From Leuctra nigra (lineage: Eukaryota > Arthropoda > Insecta > Plecoptera > Leuctridae): a stretch of 64,000 bases of DNA. The notes beneath the pieces are model-generated. The model saw only the letters and a list, made by a program, of their open reading frames with translations. It was not told the origin of the DNA and made no database searches. Below, piece after piece: positions 37,701 to 49,700 of the stretch (positions within the stretch are counted from its first letter, which is position 1; the number at the start of each line of letters is the position of its first letter). The stretch is taken from positions 45,967,941-46,031,940 of the forward strand of contig OW203763.1 in the NCBI GenBank assembly GCA_934045905.1, written 5' to 3'. Made by a program: the position numbers and the translations under genes.

Positions 37701-40700
37701 GAACAAGACACACAATATCTTACAGACGGAGAATTGGAATATTCCAACACTTCGAACACAAATAAGGGTTTGATGTAAGAGGAAATGAAAAATATTGTCG
37801 AAAGGAATATTGAATTTAGACATCAGATTTTAATTATTATATGACGTGCGTACAGTTCTTACTCAGCGATCTAAAACTTTGCAGGAGGTGGCGAACTCGA
37901 TTAGGTATGTACTATGATTAATAAAATTGCTAAAATTAAAATCAAATTTTTAAAAACATTTGTATCATCTGTTACTTGTAGCCCTACATGAACCTTTTTT
38001 CTAAGTCCTGTTAAAACTCAGAACCGAGTTTCGCGATTATCTCGGAATAATCAAAAGAGCAATCGTTCGCGTTTTGATCCAAAGCTATCCTTATATTTTT
38101 TAAATTGTGTACGTTCCATGAGAGTGAATAATGAACAAAATGTTAGGTGTCATAACTTTGTTATTCTAAAACCCATAGAAAGAATGGTTGAAGAATAGGA
38201 AGAAGAAGTATAAATACGTAAACATCGCAACACTTTATAAGTACACTTGACCAAACTTAAAACAATATTTGAAAGAACCGGATTGGCCGAAAATGATTTG
38301 AAGTCATCGTCTGATGAAGTCTACGCTAATTGTAGGCGAGCTCTTGTAGGTGAGCTGTGATTTCAAGGAACCGAACGAGCAGCCAATCCGGTTCGTTCAA
38401 CGTTCAAATACCTTTTTTAGTTGTGCCAAGTGTAGATACACTCGACAATTCATAAAACGGTAATCGAAAGAAATTGATTGTCTGACAAAAATGTGATGGC
38501 ATCATCTGATGAAGTCTATACTTACTAGTCATCTACCTCTAGTATAGATGAGCTCTGATTTCATTGATAATATCAAGGATTGATTGTCAAGGAACCTGAC
38601 CAGCAGCCATTCCGTTTCGTTCAAATACCGTTTTATGAATTGTCGAGTGTACATAATTTTTGGCCAGATTTAAAAATAATCAATTACATCCAGAGTCTGA
38701 TTTCTCACCTTTAGCAAATTCATCGGCTATTTTGTCGTCGAATGGGAAGAATCTCTCTGTCAGTTTATTGAAACTCAAACGAAGAGCTCCCTCCACACTT
38801 GGTAGGTTCTTTGGAACAAACTTCAAATTCTCTCGAAGCCACTTGGTCGACCTTGGCAAATTCTTCAGCATTGGTCTTGATGCGGCAAAATCTTCTTTCT
38901 TATAGATCATCTCCTTTAGAATGTTAAGGAAGTTCTCGGGATTCGTCAACCACATATCACCATCAAAGTTGATTTGAGAAAACCCTGCCAATCGTCGAGT
39001 GTGGCGGTAGTAAAGATTAGTTGCATTGAGTTCAGGCAACCAAGACAGTTGTTGGAAGATGACTTCTTGAAGTTCGTCCGATGCGCTGGACTGCACAAAG
39101 TTGTGAGCTCTTTGAACACTTGGCGAAAACGGTTTCGAGAGGGGTAAAGCTGACGCGGCCTCTTTCGATCTGTAAAATAAAATCCCGTTGGTTGTCTTCT
39201 TTCAATGGCTAATAAGGAACCTTCTACACGAAAGCAACTTACATTTCCAAGTTAATGGGGTCCTTAACGGTAGCAAAAGATGACAAAGTACTCCTCACGA
39301 ATGTCGCAACAGCAAGATTCGGATCATACCAAGTTGAAACGGCGAGTCTTTGCCAAATCTCAGAGGCAGGTTTGGCATAGAGCATAAGTGAAACTGCTGC
39401 AATACGCACAGATGTAGGATTGCTGGTGTCATCAAACAGATACAGAAGATAAGGTACCATCGTCTTCGGATCTTTGAATACTTGATACTTCATGGCGTAC
39501 ACTGCCAAGGCTCGGTCAATTGGGCTTGCTTTGACATCTTCAGCTGCAGATTGCAGTGGTTTCAAAGCAGCGCTAGATCCAGTGTTACCGAGAGCAGTTA
39601 TGTAGACTTTGCGGAGAGATTGGTCCGAGTGGAGCTGCTCAGAGATTCCTGCGATGTACTTGCTAGCGTCGGATGGAGAACAGGCAGCTTTGCCCATGAC
39701 GTTGACGGAGTAGCGGGAGCGTTGAGTGGTGTTGTTGACGCATGCTACACGGAGAAGGTTGGAGAAGGCCAGGACGGCTGAAATGCGCATCTGCTGATCA
39801 TCACGGACGGGTGCGCTGCGAGACAACTCCTGAAGATACAGATTCATTAATCAATTATTCACACGACAACAACCACAAGGTTTGACATTCTCATAGGTTT
39901 CGACACTTCCCGTATAAACATGCTCTTCCAAAGAGAGTCGTCAAAGATCCAAGAATAGATTATCGTTAAAAAATTATTAGAAGCTGGAGTGTTATAAATA
40001 ATGAAAGCACTTAAAATGTATTTAGATACACCATAACTAATGCGTTGCAAGCTACTCCAAAAATAGTAAAAAGATATCAATTACGTACTTTGTTTTAAGT
40101 AAGGTTTCCTTGCCTTTGAACCGTCAGTTATAACGCGTAATCAACTTATTGTGAACTTACGTAAAATCTTTGGACCAAGTCTTTTGTTGGAGTCAAAAGA
40201 TGTGATGGAAGTGAGGCAATAATCTCCGCCGCGGCTTCTCCTTGAATTTTCTTTTTCTCGATCCAGAATTTAACTATTTGGAAAGCAGGTGATGTGCCAC
40301 ACATTGCAAACACATCTCGGTAGAGTTTCCTGTTGACAAAGTGAAATTAAATAAAAAATCATCCGGAATGGGCTGTTTATATTAAAAGTTCCTAACCATT
40401 GAGGCAGTACCTTTCTGTTTTCTGAGTATTGCTTCCACCATAAGGATTGTCCATGATTCCTCCTACTGCTTTTTGAAGTTCTTGGAGTGACATAAGTCGA
40501 CAAGTGTCAATCGCTCCGTTTACTTTCTCCAGAGTCATATCCTCAGGAATAGTGTTCGAAGTTTCGAATGCATGAGCCACGTCTTCAATAATATCCCTGA
40601 GTTGCTCACTCAGCCTCGTTCTCTGTGCATTTCCCTGTTGAGATAACGAGAACGGCGAGAATGGAATGTAAGGAGCTTGATCAGAATCCAGACGTGGCAG

Positions 40701-43700
40701 TTGCCAGGTTGATTCTTCACGGCTGTCATGACTTGAGGCGGGCTTGTGCTCTTTCACAGCTGAAGGCGTCACTCGGATGGCTGTTCTCGGCGACTTCTTC
40801 GAATCCTTATTTGGCTTTTCCCTTTTTGGTCGTTTGTGTGACCTGTGCTTTTGAGTGGATTCTGATGATGATGAAACGGGTGCCGGATCACAAGGCTCCT
40901 CGGTGGTATGTTTGTCAGATGACTGCTTGTTGCCCTTCTATTAAATAAAATCTCAATTATTTCCTTTTTATTAATTTTTTCTAATAGTCCAGTTTGGAAA
41001 TTTGAAAGAAGCAAACAAGTTTCTCCGCAAAATTAGGCAAATACCTATAGTATTTCATATTTTATCTCCTCGCTTGAGACAAACTAAGCGATCAAAATGT
41101 TTAGGGTAGAAATTAAAATAACCTAATACATATTGCTCAAAATTTTGAAACGTGTCGATTTAAACGATGATTCTTATAATATATTATCTTGGTTACTATT
41201 TCACAATTCTTTGAACCCATCGTTAACCCAACGCTCCAATAATATTCGGCAAAATCAGCCTATGCGCTGCTGTTTCGCAATAACGCATAGGCCAAGCAAC
41301 GAAGGCTAAAAACAGGCCGAACCCGGGACAAATTGCAAGATTTGTCTTTTTCATCAGACCTTATTCAGAAAAATTCGCTGATTACAACAAAAAAAGTTTT
41401 ACGCAGAGATGTGAAGGGAAATTGCCCAAAATTACGTGTAAAGTTCAAATTTTGAGAACATAAAATATTTTTTTTTAAGAATCACAGAACACATTTTGAT
41501 ATTTGTTTTCAATAAAAAGTATGTATTATATTAGGATACAATACTCGAAAAAAAATTGGGTGATAATATTAATTATTTTGGATTTATTCAATGATTTAAT
41601 AAAATGACGTCATTTAAATAATTAGTCGTAGTGACGTAACTAAAGGAGCTAGAATAAATGTTTTTACGGGAAAATGTTGGTAATAAAGCCTTATATTTTT
41701 GGTATGAATATGATCAAAAGTTCACCACGCATCTACTCATTGTTGTCAAACAAAATTTTAATCAAATTATATAAAAAATTAAACATCAATATAACGCAAT
41801 TATTGGCATAACGGCGGAACTGTTTGATCAGAAAATGTTGTCCCTTATAGAATTTTGGTGCCTGATAAAACCTAGCCCAGAGAGAGATTTGGGACGCCAT
41901 TTTGAAACCGGAAGTGGCATCATCTTGAAAACGGCTGAACCGATTATAACGGAACTGGTGGCAATTGACTCCAACGGTCATATGACAAAACAGATCAATA
42001 GTAAAACCAGAAATTACCAATACAAATACCGGAAATGACGTCACAAGTATTCAAAATTCTTCTAAAACCCCCTGTTCAACAATAAATACATTATTCTGGC
42101 TTGTTATAATGTAATATATGAATTTATTAAAAAAAAGTCTATGTGGCATTGTTTTCAGTCGCCATTTTGAGCTCGGAAACGTTTTTTTATAAAATCTTTA
42201 TTCACACATGTACATGGATTTACAATCACAGTTGATATACAAACAGCAAAGTGAATAATAGGAATACTTAGAAACTAATAAAGAAATCAGGGTCTTTAAC
42301 TTCCTGACAAAAGGAAACGTATTGGAATGAAATCAAATACCAATTAATTAAGTGGATACCACTCTGTGTCTGGAATTAGAAAAGGTTTTAAGCCTTATGC
42401 CGGCATAATTTTATGTCGGTACAGCATTATAACTAGGTACCAATATTTTTATTACCAACTTATTATTTTATCATTATAAATAGCGACTTTTACAATTTAA
42501 TTCATAAAGATATGCATTTAGGTATTTATTTAATGTACTTATTGTTAAGTAGGGGGTTTTAGAAGAATTTTGAATATTTGTGACGTCATTTCCGGTATTT
42601 GTTATTGGTAATTTCTGGTTTTACATTTGATCTGTTTTGTCATATGACCGTTGGAGTCGATTGCCACCAGTTCCGTTATAATCGGTTCAGCCGTTTTCAA
42701 GATGATGCCACTTCCGGTTTCAAAATGGCGTCCCAAATCTCTCTCTGGGCAAGGTTTTATCAGGCACCAAAATTCTATAAGGGACAACATTTCCCGATCA
42801 AACAGTTCCGCCGTTATGCCAATAATTGCGTTATATTGATGTTTAATTTTTTATATAATTTGATTAAAATTTTGTTTGACAACAATTAGTAGATGCGTGG
42901 TGAACTTTTGATCATATTCATACCAAAAATACTAGGCTTTATTACCAACATTTTCCCGTAAAAACATTTATTCTAGCTCCTTTAGTTACGTCACTACGAC
43001 TAATTATTAGAATGACGTCATTTTATTAAAATCATTAAATAAATCCAAAAATAATTAATATTATCACCCAATTTTTTTTCGAGTATTGTATCCTAATATA
43101 ATACATACTTTTTATTGAAAACAAATATCAAAATTTGTTCTGTATTCTTAAAAAAAATATTTTATGTTCTCAAAATTTGAACTTTACACGTAATTTTGGG
43201 CAATTTCCCTTCACATCTCTACGTAAAACTTTTTTTGTTGTAATTAGCGAATTTTTCTGAATAAGGTCTGATGAAAAAGACAAATCTTGCAATTTGTCCC
43301 GGGTTAAATGCTTCTTTGCTAGGCCTAGCAGGCGTTTGGCAGATTGGGCCGGTCGATGTGTTCACATCCATGTAATATCCAGAATCTTCTATAAGAACAG
43401 TCTTTGAGGACACGATTTGATTATACTAACAAAGTTTTGCCCATGCAGAGGGGGGCAACATCCACCATATGGATATTTCCGAATATTATTGGAGAGCTGG
43501 GTTCAACCATCGTGAAAAACATCCTTTCTGGACTGACTAAGAGAATTATAAGTGGAAGAGTTAGTTACTCTATCACAATGGGCAATTTCAACGGTATTTT
43601 TCATTGAAAGCAAAGTAATGCCTAAAGTTACTTAACTTTCGATACAGCTATTACCTATATAATACGATATAACAATATTAACATTATCATGTGTTTTATA

Positions 43701-46700
43701 AGTGACCTGTGTCTTGAGCTTGTAGACGAGGCTGCTGAGACGTTGCGGCTGTTTGGGGACGCTGAAGGGCCGCGAAACAGTCTGTGTCGACATCAGAGTC
43801 AGGTTCACGAACGAGTTGACAGAAGCCGTGCTGGAGTTGTGCAGATGTAAGTTAGCGAACAGTCGGGAACTTGTCACTGATGCCAGTAGCATGAAGTCCT
43901 TGCGATCTCCACATCCTTGAGCCCGAGTGACAGATGAGCGCTGCAAGAGAAACAAGACTTTCAGGTGTCACGTCCTCGTCAAGATCCCACATCCTTGAGC
44001 CCGAGTGACAGATGAGCGCTGCAAGAGAAACAAGACTTTCAGGTGTCACGTCCTCGTCAAGATCCCACATCCTTGAGCCCGAGTGACAGATGAGCGCTGC
44101 AAGAGAAACAAGACTTTCAGGTGTCACGTCCTCGTCAAGATCCCACATCCTTGAGCCCGAGTGACAGATGAGCGCTGCAAGAGAAACAAGACTTTCAGGT
44201 GTCACGTCCTCGTCAAGATCCCACATCCTTGAGCCCGAGTGACAAATGAGCCCTGCAAGAGAAACAAGACTTTTAGGTGTCACGTCCTCGTCAAGATCCC
44301 ACATCCTTGAGCCCGAGTGACAGATGAGCCCTGCAAGAGAAACAAGACTTTTAGGTGTCACGTCCTCGTCAAGATCCCACATCCTTGAGCCCGAGTGACA
44401 GATGAGCGCTGCAAGAGAAACAAGACTTTCAGGTGTCACGTCCTCGTCAAGATCCCTCATCCTTGAGCCCGAGTGACAGATGAGCGCTGCAAGAGAAACA
44501 AGACTTTCAGGTGTCACGTCCTCGTCAAGATCCCACATCCTTGAGCCCGAGTGACAGATGAGCGCTGCAAGAAAAACAAGACTTTCAGGTGTCACGTCCT
44601 CGTCAAGATCCCTCATCCTTGAGCCCGAGTGACAGATGAGCGCTGCAAGAGAAACAAGACTTTCAGGTGTCACGTCCTCGTCAAGATCCCACATCCTTGA
44701 GCCCGAGTGACAGATGAGCGCTGCAAGAAAAACAAGACTTTCAGGTGTCACGTCCTCGTCAAGATCCCTCATCCTTGAGCCCGAGTGACAGATGAGCGCT
44801 GCAAGAGAAACAAGACTTTCAGGTGTCACATCCTCGTCAAGATCCCACATCCTTGAGCCCTGAGCGCTGCAAGAGAAACAAGACTTTCAGGTGTCACGTC
44901 CTCGTCAAGATCCCTCATCCTTGAGCCCGAGTGACAGATGAGCGCTGCAAGAGAAACAAGACTTTCAGGTGTCACGTCCTCGTCAAGATCCCACATCCTT
45001 GAGCCCGAGTGACAGATGAGCCCTGCAAGAGAAACAAGACTTTCAGGTGTCACGTCCTCGTCAAGATCCCACATCCTTGAGCCCGAGTGACAGATGAGCC
45101 CTGCAAGAGAAACAAGACTTTCAGGTGTCACGTCCTCGTCAAGATCCCACATCCTTGAGCCCGAGTGACAGATGAGCGCTGCAAGAGAAACAAGACTTTC
45201 AGGTGTCACGTCCTCGTCAAGATCCCTCATCCTTGAGCCCGAGTGACAGATGAGCGCTGCAAGAGAAACAAGACTTTCAGGTGTCACGTCCTCGTCAAGA
45301 TCCCACATCCTTGAGCCCGAGTGACAGATGAGCGCTGCAAGAGAAACAAGACTTTTAGGTGTCACGTCCTCGTCAAGATCCCACATCCTTGAGCCCGAGT
45401 GACAGATGAGCGCTGCAAGAGAAACAAGACTTTCAGGTGTCACGTCCTCGTCAAGATCCCACATCCTTGAGCCCGAGTGACAGATGAGCGCTGCAAGAGA
45501 AACAAGACTTTCAGGTGTCACGTCCTCGTCAAGATCCCTCATCCTTGAGCCCGAGTGACAGATGAGCGCTGCAAGAGAAACAAGACTTTCAGGTGTCACG
45601 TCCTCGTCAAGATCCCACATCCTTGAGCCCGAGTGACAGATGAGCGCTGCAAGAGAAACAAGACTTTCAGGTGTCACGTCCTCGTCAAGATCCCACATCC
45701 TTGAGCCCGAGTGACAGATGAGCGCTGCAAGACAGACGAGCGCTGATCCTAAATATTTGTGTAGTTTTATATTATATTTGCTGATTTAATGAAAAGTGAG
45801 AAAATAAGACATGTATAGGGTACCTGCTATATGGTCTTAATAAATATATTTCAAACTTTAAAATCCATATTATAATGTATTTATAAACCCAATGGAGGCA
45901 TTGACTTAAGTCTATATGAATTTACTGGAAAATAAAGAAAAAGGCAGTCGGAGTCTCGCGATTGTCGTGCGACTCTGTGCGTCAAAGCAAAGAATAAGAA
46001 TCTTACTTTCTTTATTATATGGTCAAAGTAACTACAAAGGTAAGTTTATACCTTATGATGGTAGATGGCCTCAAATCGCTGTCAAATCGCAACTTGTCGC
46101 CTCCAGTAGTCCCCACACTTGCTAGATCTTACCCTCCAGTAGTCCTCACACTTGCTAGATCTTACCCTCCAGTAGTCCCCACACTTGCTAAATCTTACCC
46201 TCCAGTAGTCCCCACACTTGCTAGATCTTACCCTCCAGTAGTCCCCACACTTGCTAGATCTTACCCTCCAGTAGTCCCCACACCTGCTAGATCTTACCCT
46301 CCAGTAGTCCTCACACTTGCTAGATCTTATCCTCCAGTAGTCCCCACACTTGCTAGATCTTACCCTCCAGTAGTCCCCACACTTGCTAGATATTACCCTC
46401 CAGTAGTCCCCACACTTGCTAGATCTTACCCTCCAGTAGTCCCCACACTTGCTAGATATTACCCTCCAGTAGTCCCCACACTTGCTAGATCTTACCCTCC
46501 AGTAGTCCCCACACTTGCTAGATATTACCCTCCAGTAGTCCCCGCACTTGCTAGATCTTGCCCTCCAGTAGTCCCCACACTTGCTAGATCTTACCCTCCA
46601 GTAGTCCTCACACTTGCTAGATCTTACCCTCCAGTAGTCCCCACACTTGCTAAATCTTACCCTCCAGTAGTCCCCACACTTGCTAGATCTTGCCCTCCAG

Positions 46701-49700
46701 TAGTCCCCACACTTGCTAGATCTTTCCCTCCAGTAGTCCCCACACCTGCTAGATCTTACCCTCCAGTAGTCCTCACACTTGCTAGATCTTATCCTCCAGT
46801 AGTCCTCACACTTGCTAGATCTTACCCTCCAGTAGTCCCCACACTTGCTAGATCTTACCCTCCAGTAGTCCCCACACTTGCTAGATCTTACCCTCCATTA
46901 GTCCCCACACTTGCTAGATCTTACCCTCCAGTAGTCCCCACACTTGCTAGATCTTACCCTCCAGTAGTCCCACACTTGCTAGATCTTACCCTCCAGTAGT
47001 CCCCACACTTGCTAGATCTTACCCTCCAGTAGTCCCCACACTTGCTAGATCTTACCCTCCAGTAGTCCCCACACTTGCTAGATCTTACCCTCCAGTAGTC
47101 CTCACACTTGCTAGATCTTACCCTCCAGTAGTCGCCACACTTGCTAGATCTTACCCTCCAGTAGTCCCCACACTTGCTAGATCTTACCCTCCAGTAGTCC
47201 TTACACTTGCTAGATCTTACCCTCCAGTAGTCCCCACACTTGTTAGATCTTACCCTCCAGTAGTCCCCACTTTTGCTAGATCTTACCCTCCAGTAGTCCC
47301 CACACTTGCTAGATCTTACCCTTCAGTAGTCCCCACACTTGTTAGATCTTACCCTCCAGTAGTCCCCACTTTTGCTAGATCTTACCCTCCAGTAGTCCTC
47401 ACACTTGCTAGATCTTACCCTCCAGTAGTCCCCACACTTGTTCGATCTTACCCTCCAGTAGTCCCCACTTTTGCTAGATCTGTCCCTCCAGTAGTCCCCA
47501 CACTTGCTAGATCTTACCCTCCAGTAGTCCCCACGCTTGCTAGATCTTACCCTCCAGTAGTCCCCACACTTGCTTGATCTTACCCTCCAGTAGTCCCCAC
47601 ACTTGTTAGATCTTACCCTTCAGTAGTCGCCACACTTGCTAGATCTTACCCTTCAGTAGTCCCCACACTTGCTTGATCTTACCCTCCAGTAGTCCCCACA
47701 CTTGCTAGATCTTACCCTCCAGTAGTCGCCACACTTGCTAGATCTAACCCTTCAGTAGTCCCCACACTTGCTTGATCTTACCCTCCAGTAGTCCCCACAC
47801 TTGCTAAATCTTACCCTCCAGTAGTCCCCACACTTGCTAGATCTTACCCTCCAGTAGTCCCCACACTTGCTAGATCTTACCCTCCAGTAGTCCCCACACC
47901 TGCTAGATCTTACCCTCCAGTAGTCCTCACACTTGCTAGATCTTATCCTCCAGTAGTCCCCACACTTGCTAGATCTTACCCTCCAGTAGTCCCCACACTT
48001 GCTAGATATTACCCTCCAGTAGTCCCCACACTTGCTAGATCTTACCCTCCAGTAGTCCCCACACTTGCTAGATATTACCCTCCAGTAGTCCCCACACTTG
48101 CTAGATCTTACCCTCCAGTAGTCCCCACACTTGCTAGATATTACCCTCCAGTAGTCCCCGCACTTGCTAGATCTTGCCCTCCAGTAGTCCCCACACTTGC
48201 TAGATCTTACCCTCCAGTAGTCCTCACACTTGCTAGATCTTACCCTCCAGTAGTCCCCACACTTGCTAAATCTTACCCTCCAGTAGTCCCCACACTTGCT
48301 AGATCTTGCCCTCCAGTAGTCCCCACACTTGCTAGATCTTTCCCTCCAGTAGTCCCCACACCTGCTAGATCTTACCCTCCAGTAGTCCTCACACTTGCTA
48401 GATCTTATCCTCCAGTAGTCCTCACACTTGCTAGATCTTACCCTCCAGTAGTCCCCACACTTGCTAGATATTACCCTCCAGTAGTCCCCACACTTGCTAG
48501 ATCTTACCCTCCAGTAGTCCCCACACTTGCTAGATCTTACCCTCCAGTAGTCCCCACACTTGCTAGATCTTACCCTCCATTAGTCCCCACACTTGCTAGA
48601 TCTTACCCTCCAGTAGTCCCCACACTTGCTAGATCTTACCCTCCAGTAGTCCCACACTTGCTAGATCTTACCCTCCAGTAGTCCCCACACTTGCTAGATC
48701 TTACCCTCCAGTAGTCCCCACACTTGCTAGATCTTACCCTCCAGTAGTCCCCACACTTGCTAGATCTTACCCTCCAGTAGTCCTCACACTTGCTAGATCT
48801 TACCCTCCAGTAGTCGCCACACTTGCTAGATCTTACCCTCCAGTAGTCCCCACACTTGCTAGATCTTACCCTCCAGTAGTCCTTACACTTGCTAGATCTT
48901 ACCCTCCAGTAGTCCCCACACTTGTTAGATCTTACCCTCCAGTAGTCCCCACTTTTGCTAGATCTTACCCTCCAGTAGTCCCCACACTTGCTAGATCTTA
49001 CCCTTCAGTAGTCCCCACACTTGTTAGATCTTACCCTCCAGTAGTCCCCACTTTTGCTAGATCTTACCCTCCAGTAGTCCTCACACTTGCTAGATCTTAC
49101 CCTCCAGTAGTCCCCACACTTGTTCGATCTTACCCTCCAGTAGTCCCCACTTTTGCTAGATCTGTCCCTCCAGTAGTCCCCACACTTGCTAGATCTTACC
49201 CTCCAGTAGTCCCCACACTTGCTAGATCTTACCCTCCAGTAGTCCCCACACTTGCTAGATCTTACCCTCCAGTAGTCCCCACACTTGTTAGATCTTACCC
49301 TTCAGTAGTCGCCACACTTGCTAGATCTTACCCTTCAGTAGTCCCCACACTTGCTTGATCTTACCCTCCAGTAGTCCCCACACTTGCTAGATCTTACCCT
49401 CCAGTAGTCGCCACACTTGCTAGATCTAACCTTTCAGTAGTCCCCACACTTGTTAGATCTTACCCTCCAGTAGTCCCCACTTTTGCTAGATCTTACCCTC
49501 CAGTAGTCCTCACACTTGCTAGATCTTACCCTCCAGTAGTCCCCACACTTGTTAGATCTTACCCTCCAGTAGTCCCCACTTTTGCTAGATCTGTCCCTCC
49601 AGTAGTCCCCACACTTGCTAGATCTTACCCTCCAGTAGTCCCCACACTTGCTAGATCTTACCCTCCAGTAGTCCCCACACTTGCTAGATCTTACCCTCCA

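Noticed and set aside
39482..39781. 99-codon plus-strand frame
   Set aside because: Antisense shadow of vitellogenin exon 9.
43852..45698. Two long minus-strand frames (332 and 290 codons) of a 26-residue MWDLDEDVTPE-type repeat
   Set aside because: They run in a different frame from exon 6 through the 78-bp acceptor array. No start context or domain; a by-product of the 78-bp period.
46019..46999. 326-codon plus-strand frame with PPVVPTLARSY repeats
   Set aside because: Antisense reading of the 33-bp donor minisatellite; open only because the period is divisible by 3.
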